Source of the DNA: Burkholderia vietnamiensis LMG 10929
Lineage (GTDB): Bacteria > Pseudomonadota > Gammaproteobacteria > Burkholderiales > Burkholderiaceae
DNA: 64,000 nt
Direction: 5' to 3'
NCBI RefSeq assembly: GCF_000959445.1
Contig: NZ_CP009632.1
Coordinates: 682,001 to 746,000 of the forward strand
Part shown: piece after piece, positions 26,897 to 36,453 of the stretch
Layout of the letters: each line of letters opens with the position of its first letter
Numbering within the stretch: the first letter of the stretch is position 1
The notes under the pieces: model-generated
Told to the model about the DNA's origin: nothing
The model's database searches: none
Seen by the model: the letters and a program-made list of their open reading frames with translations, nothing else
Translations under genes and position numbers: made by a program

Positions 26897-29895
26897 CAGT
26901 GAGAGGAGTTCAGTTGGGAGACCAGGTCGAGTTGATCCTTCGCGACCTGTTGGTTGATCCCGTTCGTCACGTCACCCATGAGGTGACGGCCGACCGTGGT
27001 CACGCTCTCACCATCGAGCGTGACGGGGCTACCAACAGCCTTGGGCATCAGCGCCGCCGTACCGTCGCTGATCGGCCCGAGTCGGCCTTCCTGCAGGCCG
27101 GTCAGGATATCGCCGTCGACGCGATAGGCCGTGATGTTGGCCGGCCGGGCGGTCCCGCCGTATTGTGCGACGGTCTCCGGATTGAGGCCGGCAGCATTGA
27201 AGGTCACCGCCGAACCGCCGCTGGCCTCGGCTGCAGCAGACGCCAGGCCACCGCCGAGCGAATGCCCGGTGAAATCGACGCCGGCCGACGCGCCCGTGGT
27301 CTCGATGTTCTTGCCGATCGTGACCGCATTGCGGTAATACGGCGCATCGGCGCCGAGCCCTTGTGCCATGTTGTTGCTCATGTCTTCGCCGAAGAGCTGC
27401 TGGGTTCCCTTGAACGCGACAGTCGGCTTCATGCTGTCGCCGAAGACATTCGGATCCGGGATATACATCTGCGACCCGAAGTTGCTACCGCTTTTCTCGA
27501 AGTCGCTCGGCTTGAGCCCGAAAGCCTTCAACGCTTCCGGATCGTTGGTCGCCATCTTCCACCCGGTCGGCGGCGGATCGTTCGGGTGATACACGTGATC
27601 CGCGAGTTTCGCCAGTTGCTGCGCCTTCAGCGAGCTCGCCAGCTTGGCCGCCGCCGCGCGCGTCGCCGGATCGGGGCTCGCCAGCCCCTTCGCGATCGTC
27701 GCCTGCTCTGCCGCCCACTCGAGCGCGAGCGCCTGTTCCGCGGATTGCGCACTGCCGCGATTCAAATGGATGACCGGCCCGTCGAGATAAATGCCGTTCG
27801 CGTTGATGACGATCGTTGACGGACCGAAGGTCAGCTTGATGCTGTCCGGCGTCATCGTCACGACGCCATCGCCGACACGATGCTCGATGCCGTCGCTCGC
27901 CTGATGGCTTTGCATGCCGGGTCCGGCCTTGCTTGCGATGGCCTTCGTATTGATCACGTTCGCCGTGGTGTCGCGCGTCAGCGCGATGGTTTCCTTCAGT
28001 CCGCCCTGCGCGATCTGCTTCGTCTCGCTGCCCTTGAGCAGCGACACCGTGCGCCCGCCGGCTTCGACCGTATGCGTTTCCGAATCCTTGATGACCGTGT
28101 TCATGTCTTTCTGCGCGTGCAGAAAGACTTCTTGCGCGCCGTTCACGTCGGAGAACCGCAGTTCGTTCGAGCCGGCGCCCTTGTGCGTCTGGCTCTTGAT
28201 CCCCATCGTCTGCCCGGCAGCCCCGTGATAAGGGTTGCCCTGCTCGCCGTTGTAGACGCGGCCCACGATGACCGGATTGTCGGGGTCCCCTTGATTAAAC
28301 GCGACCAAGACCTCCTGATTGATCCGTGGGATGGCGGCCGCCCCCCACCCGTCGCCCGCCCAAGGTTGGGACACGCGGATCCACATCGAATCCGAGCCGT
28401 CCAACTTGCCGCGGCGATCCCACAGAAAGTGCACCTTCACGGCACTGCCGTTCGTGTGAATTTCTTCGCCCTTGGGGCCGACCACGATTGCTGACTGCGT
28501 GCCGTGAATGACGGGCTTTGGTGTATGCCTGGGTGAACGATACGGAAACTTCTTCGGGAGCAGGGAAAATGTATTGCGGTACGGCAGTTTCGCGTTGTGT
28601 TCCGTGTAATCGTTCACGGCCTCATGACGAACGTGCAGGACTGCGTATTCCTGATTGTTGGCCATCACTGGATGGTTGGTCACCGTCACACTGCCTGCAG
28701 CGCTCATCCGCCACGCATAGCCGCTGCCCGTATACCGATGCGCGCTCGCTTCTTCTGCTTGCATCGCAATGCGTGCGTAACGGTCGCCGTCATCGCCGTG
28801 GTCGAATAACGACTGATGTTCGAAACGCTCTGTCGTTTCGAGCCCCGCATGCCGGAGATTCTCCGGCTCGGCCTGCGCCAGCATCAGCGGCGACGACGGG
28901 TTCTGGTGATTGAAGTCGCGAAAGGCGATCTTGCCCACACCAAAACGCCGACCTTCATGCAACTGGTCGATACCGTTGTCTTCACTCGCCGCGCTGGCGT
29001 TATACGGCAAGTTGGCCAGCCCGTCGATGGGGCGGAAAACGAAATTCGTATCGCCGATGACAAGGAAGTGCTTTTCCTTCTCGTAGCGGTGCGTCCAGAT
29101 CAGGCCTTCCTGCTCCATCAGACGCGCACAGAAGTTGTAATAGGACTCCTGGTACATCACGATGTATTCGAGCGGCTTCTGCGCGGTCCGGATGTCGAAC
29201 TCGAATTCGGTGAACCCGTGATCCTGGAAAATCTCGGTGAGGATGTCCTGAGCGGTCTTGTTCTGGAAAATCCGGCAGTCGGTCGAGCGCGTCAAAAACC
29301 AGAACCACGGTGCCACCGTCATTTGATATTGCGTCACCTTGCCCGGGTTGCCCGCCCGGTCGAACGATGTGACGTATCCGTCGAAGTAGCGAATGCTGTC
29401 GGCCCCGCCTGACGAGACGATGCGCTCGAGCGTGGATTGCCGGGCGCTTTGGTCGAATCGAATCTTGATCGGTTGCCCGATCAGCTGATCAGGCACCAGA
29501 TCATGCTGGTGTGACAGTAAATCGAGGTGAATCTCTGGCAACCGATTGACATGTTCATCGATGACCGCGGTGCTGACCAGAAGCACGTCCGGACCGAGCG
29601 GCGAGTCGATGGTCACGTATCGATTGAGCTGAGTCAGTCGAGCAACGCCGCCGGCCGCATTGTTGAGCGCGTCCGCAATCGCGGCCGGCGTTTTGTTCAT
29701 CAGCGAAAAACCGGTCTGCGCCAGCTGAACCGCGCGTTGCACGGTGTCGATATGACTTGCGACGCCGGCGAGCGGGCCAATCTGGCCTGCCACCGTGGAT
29801 GCGACCGGCCCGGCAAGGCCGCCAAGCGCGCTCAGCGAGCCCAACAGATTCCCGCCGGAACCGGCCGGAATACCGCCATTCGGGGCGAAACTCAT
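26896..29895 (-). CDS. vgrG: Evolved VgrG spike with C-terminal lipase (GHSLG) effector domain
   Basis: I chose the ATG at 29895 (MSFAPNGG), which has AAGGGA upstream, giving 999 residues. The first 100 or so residues are Gly/Ala-rich. A VgrG gp27-like region follows (about 100-460; WFWFLTRSTDCRIFQNKTAQ), then a gp5 OB/beta-helix region (about 470-700; IRVSQPWAGDGWGAAAIPRI, VVGRVYNGEQGNPYHGAAGQ). From about 720 an extra domain begins. It has the serine hydrolase elbow FTGHSLGGGLAS (Ser879) and later an acidic and a His-containing region (VDGDILTG, VGRHLMG), a lipase/alpha-beta hydrolase layout. This would be a phospholipase effector delivered on the spike. The ankyrin gene that follows overlaps its stop. 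Confidence 0.9.
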   Translation of the reverse strand: MSFAPNGGIPAGSGGNLLGSLSALGGLAGPVASTVAGQIGPLAGVASHIDTVQRAVQLAQTGFSLMNKTPAAIADALNNAAGGVARLTQLNRYVTIDSPLGPDVLLVSTAVIDEHVNRLPEIHLDLLSHQHDLVPDQLIGQPIKIRFDQSARQSTLERIVSSGGADSIRYFDGYVTSFDRAGNPGKVTQYQMTVAPWFWFLTRSTDCRIFQNKTAQDILTEIFQDHGFTEFEFDIRTAQKPLEYIVMYQESYYNFCARLMEQEGLIWTHRYEKEKHFLVIGDTNFVFRPIDGLANLPYNASAASEDNGIDQLHEGRRFGVGKIAFRDFNHQNPSSPLMLAQAEPENLRHAGLETTERFEHQSLFDHGDDGDRYARIAMQAEEASAHRYTGSGYAWRMSAAGSVTVTNHPVMANNQEYAVLHVRHEAVNDYTEHNAKLPYRNTFSLLPKKFPYRSPRHTPKPVIHGTQSAIVVGPKGEEIHTNGSAVKVHFLWDRRGKLDGSDSMWIRVSQPWAGDGWGAAAIPRINQEVLVAFNQGDPDNPVIVGRVYNGEQGNPYHGAAGQTMGIKSQTHKGAGSNELRFSDVNGAQEVFLHAQKDMNTVIKDSETHTVEAGGRTVSLLKGSETKQIAQGGLKETIALTRDTTANVINTKAIASKAGPGMQSHQASDGIEHRVGDGVVTMTPDSIKLTFGPSTIVINANGIYLDGPVIHLNRGSAQSAEQALALEWAAEQATIAKGLASPDPATRAAAAKLASSLKAQQLAKLADHVYHPNDPPPTGWKMATNDPEALKAFGLKPSDFEKSGSNFGSQMYIPDPNVFGDSMKPTVAFKGTQQLFGEDMSNNMAQGLGADAPYYRNAVTIGKNIETTGASAGVDFTGHSLGGGLASAAAEASGGSAVTFNAAGLNPETVAQYGGTARPANITAYRVDGDILTGLQEGRLGPISDGTAALMPKAVGSPVTLDGESVTTVGRHLMGDVTNGINQQVAKDQLDLVSQLNSSH

Positions 29896-30023
29896 TTGAA
29901 TTCCCTTTATTTTCGTCTCAGGTTCTGTCCCCAATTGGCTCACCAGCTTGAGGCCCCGCTACTGTAGGACAAAACGTTTGCCAGCGAAAGATACCTGAAA
30001 TTCCTTTGCAATTTCCCTGCTGA

Positions 30024-31904
30024 TCAAATAAGCGGTTGGGAACCGGCGCAGGGTTCACCGCGTCGCAGTACCGCACCGGTCTCTGCCGAGACCAATACGA
30101 TTTGCACGAAGCTGGTGACTGGAACGTACGGGGAAAATAGTCGATCCATCACGCGCGCCAATCCGGCGAGACTGAATTGGACGAAACGCTGCTCGTCGAT
30201 CACGAGCCGGACATCCAATCCTTGGACGAACGCTGAAGCCGGCTTGCCTGGCATCCAGCCCCGCACCCGCGCAGTCGAGAGCGACACGAGCGCGTCGAAT
30301 CGCCGGCCGGCGTCGGGCGCGGACATGCCGAAGCGGGTGCACAAGCGCTTGAACTCATTGAGCCCGTCGGCGTTTAGCCGCGCTGCCTGCGGAACCAGCC
30401 ACGACAGCAATTCCCACAGGTCGCCGCGGCGAAGAATCGGCGCGGGACTTGCACTGGGCTGAGCCAATAACTCGATCTCGTCACCCGAGTCCCCATCGCG
30501 CACGGCTAACCGGCGCTCGCGCATGTCCGCCAGGTTGCCATTTGTGCAAGACAGCGCGATGTCGAGCTGCCGCTGCGCGGCCGGATCAACGGGCTCGCCG
30601 CGGGCGTTCACAAGCGCGAGTTCCAAGCCACGCAATCCGGCTGCGCGCGCTCCAGTTGCATGTCTGCGCAGCGCTTCCTGTCCCGGCTTGCCGGGCTCGG
30701 AAGGCGGCTTCGGCGCGCGCCGGGCTTCGTCCCGCAAAACGATCCAATACGGGCCTGGAGCTGCGCCAAGCGCATGCTGCAAGGATTCGAAGGGCGGCAG
30801 AAGTGCGGCACCCTGGGCGGTCGTGATACGGACCTGATCAACTGACCAGATCTCGGTCGTGGCTGCGCTCTTCAGCGAAAACGGTTTCAGCGCATAGTAC
30901 GCTTGCCCAGCCTTCGTTTCGATTGGCTCCGCATTGCTCGAGAACAAGTTGACTACTGGTGTGCAAAACAGCCGGAGATTGTCGGCCGACGCTGCAATCA
31001 ATCGTTGGGCGCGACGTGAGTCGGGGTGGACGCCGGCAAGGGCCAAATGCAACGTGATCCGGCGCGCACCGCCCGCCAACCGTTTCAACCGCGCCAAATC
31101 CAGATCGAGGTTGTCAAATCGAGCGGGAAACGCGCCGTACTCCATCAACAAATGAAACGGAGCAGTCGTGTTGTCGCGAGGCGGCGGAAGCAGCGCGTCG
31201 GCATCGTCGAAACCTGCGGCCGCCAGCGGCATGTCCACCCGACGCCAGCGCCCGTTGCCGTCCAGTTCAACGAAGGCACGCGTGGCGTGCATCAGCACGC
31301 CGTCGGCGAGCGCAGCCACCACCTCCCTCTCTCCCGCCAAATGTATCCGCAGCATATCGGGAGCGATGGAGAACTGGGCCGACGGTGCCGTGAGCTCAAG
31401 GGTGAAAGACAAAATCCCCGTCGTGTCGGACGGCAGTGTCGTTTGCATCGGCGCGACGGTCGACGTCGCGTAACGTACAGCGGAAACGGTCAACGGCACC
31501 AACGTGACGTCGGCGGCAGTGCGGAACACCAAGCGGCTATTCGGCGCCACCAATTGGGTGCCGCGTGGAACTATTCGCGGCTCGGTCTGCTTGCTGTCTC
31601 GATCCACGCGGAATTGGGCCATCGCACAAGATGGAAACGGCCGCAGGAACGCTCCGTGGATTGTGTCAATCAATGCGTGAGTAAACTCCGGCACCTCATC
31701 TTCGAGTCGGATGTCGTGCCGAGCGCACATCAACGCGAACGATTGCAGCAGCCGTTCGACGTGTGGGTCATCCGAGTGCTCACCTGCCATCGCCAGGCGA
31801 GCCGCGATTTTAGGGTAATGCTGAGTGAACGCGCGCATCGAACGGCGCAGCAGCCCCAACTCACGCTCGAAGTGCGGTAGAAGATCCTCAGGTTCGATGG
31901 CCAT
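30024..31904 (-). CDS. tssF: T6SS baseplate protein TssF
   Basis: A full-length 626-residue TssF (VasA/ImpG). The N-terminus is typical (LLPHFERELGLLRRSMRAFT, YPKIAARLAMAGEHSDDPHV), with the conserved ALIDTIHGAFLRPFPSCAMA near 80. The C-terminal part includes GLNEFKRLCTRFGM and FSPYVPVTSFVQIVL. TssF forms the baseplate wedge with TssG and TssK. TssG normally follows directly, but here the next gene is VgrG 128 bases away. Upstream the region is cut by an IS110 element. So this is an isolated or relocated T6SS gene next to an effector island, or the edge of an operon whose other part lies elsewhere. Confidence 0.88.
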   Translation of the reverse strand: MAIEPEDLLPHFERELGLLRRSMRAFTQHYPKIAARLAMAGEHSDDPHVERLLQSFALMCARHDIRLEDEVPEFTHALIDTIHGAFLRPFPSCAMAQFRVDRDSKQTEPRIVPRGTQLVAPNSRLVFRTAADVTLVPLTVSAVRYATSTVAPMQTTLPSDTTGILSFTLELTAPSAQFSIAPDMLRIHLAGEREVVAALADGVLMHATRAFVELDGNGRWRRVDMPLAAAGFDDADALLPPPRDNTTAPFHLLMEYGAFPARFDNLDLDLARLKRLAGGARRITLHLALAGVHPDSRRAQRLIAASADNLRLFCTPVVNLFSSNAEPIETKAGQAYYALKPFSLKSAATTEIWSVDQVRITTAQGAALLPPFESLQHALGAAPGPYWIVLRDEARRAPKPPSEPGKPGQEALRRHATGARAAGLRGLELALVNARGEPVDPAAQRQLDIALSCTNGNLADMRERRLAVRDGDSGDEIELLAQPSASPAPILRRGDLWELLSWLVPQAARLNADGLNEFKRLCTRFGMSAPDAGRRFDALVSLSTARVRGWMPGKPASAFVQGLDVRLVIDEQRFVQFSLAGLARVMDRLFSPYVPVTSFVQIVLVSAETGAVLRRGEPCAGSQPLI

Positions 31905-32005
31905 ACACTTTCCGGATGGTCACGCCGATCAGGTAATCGGTGCAGTGTCCAAGAGGTAGAGGGGACGATTTTAACCGGACGTTCGCCCCCGTTACTATCT
32001 TCACG

Positions 32006-32160
32006 CCCCGATAATCGGGGTTTTGGCCAGCCAGGCCCGGCATGATTCCCGCCCCCAGTCGCAGTCATGATCCGGGGGGTGTTGTCACCGGGCCTGGTGG
32101 GTGGCTGGTGATCGCTGATAGGGGTTTGGCCGGGATATCCCGACGCCGTCCGTAACGTGG
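32006..32160 (+). ncRNA. Candidate bridge RNA in the IS110 left end
   Basis: The non-coding left end has strong predicted pairing. CCCCGATAATCGGGG (32006-32020) is a 6-bp hairpin with a TAA loop. CCAGCCAGGCCCGG (32027-32040) pairs with CCGGGCCT...GGCTGG (32088-32108), enclosing a 47-base internal region that could form a loop. In IS110-group elements the bridge RNA that guides recombination is transcribed from exactly this place, between the left end and the transposase gene. The structure is seen by eye; the target- and donor-binding loops were not assigned. Confidence 0.4.
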
Positions 32161-32217
32161 ATGCCGAGACTTGCCACCGTTGTTGCAGGCCAATCCGTTC
32201 ACTCTGCAGAAACTTCG

Positions 32218-33423
32218 ATGCAAGACACTCAACAACGTGACGCCGTCGATGTCTTTGTCGGCGTCGATGTCGGTAAGGGCCACCATCACGCCGTGGCACT
32301 CGATCGGAACGGTAAGCGCTTGTACAACAAGGCTCTCCCCAACGACGAGGCCAAACTGCGCGCCCTCATCGCCGAACTCAAGACTCACGGTCGACTGCTG
32401 TTCGTCGTCGATCAGCCTTCCACCATCGGCGCGCTTCCTGTAGCCGTCGCCCGCGCTGAAGGCGTACTCGTCGCCTATCTGCCCGGACTGGCCATGCGCC
32501 GCATCGCTGATTTGCACGCCGGCGAAGCCAAGACCGATGCCCGCGACGCCGCGATCATCGCCGCAGCCGCTCGCTCGATGCCGCATACGCTGCGCTCGCT
32601 TCGACTGGCCGACGAGCAACTCGCCGAACTCACCATGCTCTGCGGCTTCGATGACGACCTCGCCGCTCAGGTCACGCAAACCAGCAACCGCATTCGCGGG
32701 CTGCTTACCCAGATCCATCCGGCGCTCGAGCGTGTTCTCGGACCGCGCCTTGACCATCCAGCGGTACTCGATCTGCTTGAGCGCTATCCGTCGCCCGCCG
32801 CGCTTGCCGGCACCAGCGAGAAGACGCTCGCCAATCGCCTGACCAAGCTCGCTCCGCGCATGGGCAAAGGCTTAGCGGCCGAAATCGTTCAGGCACTGAG
32901 CGAACAAGCCGTGACCGTGCCCGGCACGCAAGCCGCCACCATCGTCATGCCCCGTTTAGCCCAGCAGCTTGCGGCATTGCGTAAGCAACGCGACGAGATC
33001 GCTGCCGAAGTGGAGCGATTGGTGCTTGCTCACCCTCTTTGGCCGGTCCTGACCAGCATGCCGGGAGTCGGCGTCAGGACCGCCGCCAGACTCCTGACCG
33101 AGGTCGCTCATAAGGCGTTCGCTTCGGCGGCGCATCTGGCGGCCTACGCCGGCCTCGCGCCGGTTACCCGACGCTCAGGTTCATCGATACGCGGTGAACA
33201 TCCATCCAGACGCGGCAACAAGGTGCTCAAGCGCGCCTTATTCCTATCCGCCTTCGCGGCCTTGCGGGACCCAGTCTCACGGGCCTATTACTCGCGCAAG
33301 ATCCAGCAAGGCAAGCGTCATAACCAAGCGCTCATCGCGCTCGCGCGGCGACGCTGCGACGTTCTGTTCGCCATGCTGCGCGACGGCACCATTTACCAAC
33401 CCAAGTCAGTCCCTAACGCTTGA
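32218..33423 (+). CDS. IS110-family transposase (RuvC-like DEDD recombinase)
   Basis: I prefer the ATG at 32218 (MQDTQQRDAVDVFVGVDVGK), giving 401 residues; an in-frame ATG at 32161 would reach into the structured left end. The N-terminal RuvC-like domain has FVGVDVGKGHHHAVAL (first Asp), FVVDQPS and DLHAGEAKTDARDAAIIA. The C-terminal Tnp domain carries SMPGVGVRTAARLLTEV, AYAGLAPVTRRSGSSIRG and RGNKVLKRALFLSAFAAL, with the conserved Ser region. Such enzymes work with an RNA guide encoded in the element. The gene has no frameshift and may be active. Confidence 0.93.
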   Translation: MQDTQQRDAVDVFVGVDVGKGHHHAVALDRNGKRLYNKALPNDEAKLRALIAELKTHGRLLFVVDQPSTIGALPVAVARAEGVLVAYLPGLAMRRIADLHAGEAKTDARDAAIIAAAARSMPHTLRSLRLADEQLAELTMLCGFDDDLAAQVTQTSNRIRGLLTQIHPALERVLGPRLDHPAVLDLLERYPSPAALAGTSEKTLANRLTKLAPRMGKGLAAEIVQALSEQAVTVPGTQAATIVMPRLAQQLAALRKQRDEIAAEVERLVLAHPLWPVLTSMPGVGVRTAARLLTEVAHKAFASAAHLAAYAGLAPVTRRSGSSIRGEHPSRRGNKVLKRALFLSAFAALRDPVSRAYYSRKIQQGKRHNQALIALARRRCDVLFAMLRDGTIYQPKSVPNA

Positions 33424-33477
33424 CGAAACACATAGGGGCACCCCCCTTATCTCGAAATTATCGGGTTCGGCACACAC

Positions 33478-33507
33478 AAAAAAACGGCCGTCCCATCGGG
33501 GCGGCCG
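33478..33507 (-). terminator. Rho-independent terminator, minus strand
   Basis: The plus strand shows seven A (33478-33484), then CGGCCGTCCC, loop, GGGGCGGCCG. Read on the minus strand this is a 10-bp GC-rich stem (one wobble) followed by TTTTTTT, a textbook intrinsic terminator. No minus-strand gene is seen directly upstream of it (33508-34484), so it may belong to a gene that has decayed. Confidence 0.7.
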
Positions 33508-34484
33508 AAATAGCTCCGGCGAATGAGAAGCTCGCCAGAACCTGAGAGGCCTTCATTATGCTCTATGCGGGGGAACGATCCGAAAAGGAGTCCTCGCGCA
33601 CATCACAACTCGCACTTGCTTGATGCCGCGTGGCACGCGGCTATCTCACGCCAGTCGACCATCGCCAACCGACAGAAGCGGACCAGCTGCGGCGAATCGC
33701 TCCCACTCATATGGAAGGTATCAACTTGAACCGCACCGGATTTTGTGGAGGCTCGTATTCTTGAGAGAAATGGTATGGACGCCTCCCTCCCGCATCGTGA
33801 GGCGCAGTCCTTCGACATGAGCGAGCGTATAGCGCAAGATCACATGGATCTTCACGGCGAAGCGGAGGCATCTAGTAGCATTAGAACCTCGCCCGGGGAC
33901 CTTCGGTTGCAGTCCAAAGCGGCAGATCGATCGTAGCGTTCCAGCCGGTTTCAACGTCACGCCACGGATCAACGTTTAGCTGCTCGTCTGGCTCGGTTAA
34001 CTATCGCACCCAGACGAACATCACGAGCTCGCCGGAAGGAAGATCGGCGTCAGACCCAATCGACCCTCGGTAACTCAGAAGCCCCGCCGGCGCATCTCCA
34101 ACGCTACGGCAACTGCGACGGGGCACTCCGCCCGTCCCGTTTTCCTACGACATACACCGACGCGCCCTCATGTTTAACTCATGCCGAACCGTATCGCGTG
34201 CATGCTGAAACCGAGCGGCACTGCGATCGAATCTTCATGAACTGAACGACCGCCTTCGCGACTTCAGGCGTATTCGCCATGCTGCCGTTGCAAAGCGCTG
34301 ACGCCCCAGCAACCGGGAACCGAGCGAGACCCGCGCAGGGCAATCGCGCCGCTTTCCTGCCGAGCCGAAATCGCCAACGCATCGCGACGACAACAGCGAG
34401 TGGAACCTCAATGACGACATCCCGCCATCACGTGACTCCCCGCCGCGCGCGCAACGATACGTCCGAAGCAAGCTCCCCGCCCGC
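33508..34484. other. About 1 kb without a supported gene
   Basis: Short overlapping frames on both strands lack motifs. A minus-strand stretch at 33730-33960 reads protein-like in two different frames (WNATIDLPLWTATEGPRAR and then HVEGLRLTMREGGVHTISLK), which suggests a frameshifted gene relic that once used the terminator at 33478-33507. The 3' part (34000-34484) is the leader region of the biosynthetic gene row. I could not define a promoter with confidence. Confidence 0.4.
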
Positions 34485-35195
34485 ATGCGCCTGATCTGCT
34501 TCCCCTACGCCGGCGGCTCGGCCGCCGTCTATCGCCCTCTCGAAGCCTTGTTGCCCGGCATCGACGTATACCGACACGAGCTCGCAGGCCGCGGCAGCCG
34601 CTTGTCCGAGCCAGCCGCACGCGACATGTCGACGTTGATCGACACGTTGCTGCGCGACCTGCGCGACTGCTTCGATCGCCCGTTCTCGTTACTCGGCCAC
34701 AGCATGGGCGCGGCGATCGCCGCGGAACTGGCGCTGCGGCTTCCCGCCGACGTGCGCCCGAACCTGCGCCATCTGTTCGTGAGCGGCCGCGCCGCACCGG
34801 GCAACGCGCGACCGGGTCGTCGCATGCAGGCGCTCGACGATCGCGCCTTCATCGACGCCTTGCACGAAATGGGCGGCACGCCGAAGCCCGTCCTGGAGAA
34901 CGACGAGCTGATGGCGCTGCTGATGCCGGCCCTGCGTGCGGATTTCGCGCTGATCGAAAACTACCGGCCCGAGCCGGGGTGCCAACTGGCGGTGGACATC
35001 ACCGCGTTCGCCGGCCGCGCAGATACGCATGCTCCGGTCGATTCTGTTGCAGGCTGGCGCGCCGCGACGGCCGGGCACTTCGATTTCCACGTCATCGAAG
35101 GCGATCACTTCTTCCTGCGAAGCGAAATGCGGACGATGGCCGGCATCATCGCGGCGCGCCTGCGGCACGCGCACTGCATCGCGTCGAACGCTTGA
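34485..35195 (+). CDS. Type II thioesterase of the PKS/NRPS cluster
   Basis: A 236-residue alpha/beta hydrolase of the GrsT/SrfAD type. The start ATG is at the family motif [20 protein letters not shown]. The nucleophile is Ser73 in [14 protein letters not shown]. The later Asp lies in AGRADTHAP near 182 and the His in VIEGDHFFL near 210, so the triad is complete. Such stand-alone enzymes release wrong or stalled acyl groups from carrier domains in trans. It is the first plus-strand gene of the row that leads to the megasynthases. It begins a little shorter than most relatives (10-15 residues), with no better start in frame. A cyclising role is less likely because it is a free-standing enzyme. 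Confidence 0.88.
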   Translation: MRLICFPYAGGSAAVYRPLEALLPGIDVYRHELAGRGSRLSEPAARDMSTLIDTLLRDLRDCFDRPFSLLGHSMGAAIAAELALRLPADVRPNLRHLFVSGRAAPGNARPGRRMQALDDRAFIDALHEMGGTPKPVLENDELMALLMPALRADFALIENYRPEPGCQLAVDITAFAGRADTHAPVDSVAGWRAATAGHFDFHVIEGDHFFLRSEMRTMAGIIAARLRHAHCIASNA

Positions 35196-35295
35196 AACGC
35201 ATCACCGGCCGATCGTCGCGATCGGCGAACGAAACGGCCCGCGCGCCCGATCGGCCCAGCCGCCGCCGGGCGCGCGAAACTTTTGGGGTGCCATT

Positions 35296-36246
35296 GTGCA
35301 AAGTAATCGAAAGCGAATCCTCGTAACAGGCGGCGCGGGTTTCCTCGGTTCGCATCTCTGCGAGCGACTGGTCGAACTCGGCAACGATGTGCTGTGCGTC
35401 GACAATTACTTCACCGGTACGAAGCGGAACGTGGCGGCGCTGCTCGGCAACCCGAGCTTCGAGGCGCTGCGCCACGACGTCACCTTTCCGCTGTACGTGG
35501 AGGTGGACGAGATCTACAACCTCGCCTGCCCCGCTTCGCCGATCCACTACCAGTTCGATCCGGTGCAGACGACCAAAACCAGTGTGATGGGCGCGATCAA
35601 CATGCTGGGGCTCGCGCGACGCACGCATGCCCGCGTGCTGCAAACGTCGACCAGCGAGGTGTACGGCGACCCCGACGTGCATCCGCAGCCCGAGAGCTAT
35701 CGCGGCAACGTCAGCCCGCTCGGCCCGCGCGCCTGCTACGACGAAGGAAAACGCTGCGCGGAGACGCTGTTCTTCGACTATCACCGCCAGCAAAACGTCC
35801 AGATCAAGGTCGTACGCATCTTCAACACGTATGGCCCGCGCATGCATCCGAACGACGGCCGCGTGGTGTCCAACTTCATCGTGCAGGCGCTGCGCGGCGA
35901 CGACATCACGCTGTATGGCGATGGCAGCCAGACCCGCGCGTTCTGCTATGTCGACGACATGGTCGACGGCCTGATCCGAATGATGGCCACGCCCGCGGAT
36001 CTCACCGGGCCGATCAATCTCGGCAATCCGCACGAGATCGCGGTCAGCGAACTTGCGCAAGTGATCTTGCGCCTGACCGGTTCGAAATCGCGGCTCGTGT
36101 TCCGACCGCTGCCGCAGGACGATCCGACCCAGCGCTGCCCCGATATCGGCCTCGCACGCACCCACCTCGACTGGGTGCCGACGGTCGGGCTCGAAGCCGG
36201 TCTGCGACGGACCATCGAATATTTCCGCTCGACTCTGCCCGCTTGA
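35296..36246 (+). CDS. UDP-glucuronate decarboxylase-like SDR (UDP-xylose synthase)
   Basis: A 316-residue extended short-chain dehydrogenase. The GTG at 35296 has GGGG seven bases upstream and places the family start correctly before [19 protein letters not shown] (NAD-binding GGAGFLG). [15 protein letters not shown] and [15 protein letters not shown] (Tyr148, Lys152) are typical of UDP-glucuronic acid decarboxylases, which give UDP-xylose. [20 protein letters not shown] and [18 protein letters not shown] complete the pattern. Occidiofungin-type lipopeptides carry xylose on the fatty amino acid, so this gene would provide the sugar donor. The glycosyltransferase itself is not in the window. 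Close relatives include dTDP-glucose dehydratase-like enzymes, a less likely alternative. Confidence 0.82.
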   Translation: MQSNRKRILVTGGAGFLGSHLCERLVELGNDVLCVDNYFTGTKRNVAALLGNPSFEALRHDVTFPLYVEVDEIYNLACPASPIHYQFDPVQTTKTSVMGAINMLGLARRTHARVLQTSTSEVYGDPDVHPQPESYRGNVSPLGPRACYDEGKRCAETLFFDYHRQQNVQIKVVRIFNTYGPRMHPNDGRVVSNFIVQALRGDDITLYGDGSQTRAFCYVDDMVDGLIRMMATPADLTGPINLGNPHEIAVSELAQVILRLTGSKSRLVFRPLPQDDPTQRCPDIGLARTHLDWVPTVGLEAGLRRTIEYFRSTLPA

Positions 36247-36453
36247 TGCCGCGCATCGAAGCGACCGGACGACGACCGGCACGACGATGGCCTCACGCGG
36301 TGACGCGCGCAGCGCAATGTCCCATTTTTACGTGACAGACGCGCTATGGCGTCCATGCTCCAATCACACCGTGCCGTTACACCATTGGCGGAGATCGAGC
36401 GATTCTCGCGCGCCAGTGTTCCTCACTCCGTATCGCAAGCCGGATCTCCGCGC

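Larger units (their letters stand above)
31985..33440 (+). mobile_element. IS110-family element
   Basis: It contains an IS110 DEDD transposase gene with a structured non-coding left end of about 180-230 bases and a short right end (about 20 bases after the stop, around CATAGGGGCACCCC). IS110 elements lack terminal inverted repeats, so both borders are estimates. It sits between the upstream side of tssF and a non-coding stretch. Confidence 0.7.

Noticed and set aside
26854..27819. Plus-strand frame of 321 codons opposite VgrG
   Set aside because: It is Arg/His-rich antisense translation with no recognisable domain, fully covered by the VgrG gene.
34279..34494. Small frame overlapping the thioesterase start
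   Set aside because: It is out of phase with the thioesterase and its sequence has no thioesterase features. It gives no better N-terminus.
35394..36335. 313-codon frame overlapping the UDP-glucuronate decarboxylase gene
   Set aside because: It is an Arg-rich shifted reading of the same gene. The decarboxylase frame has all family motifs.
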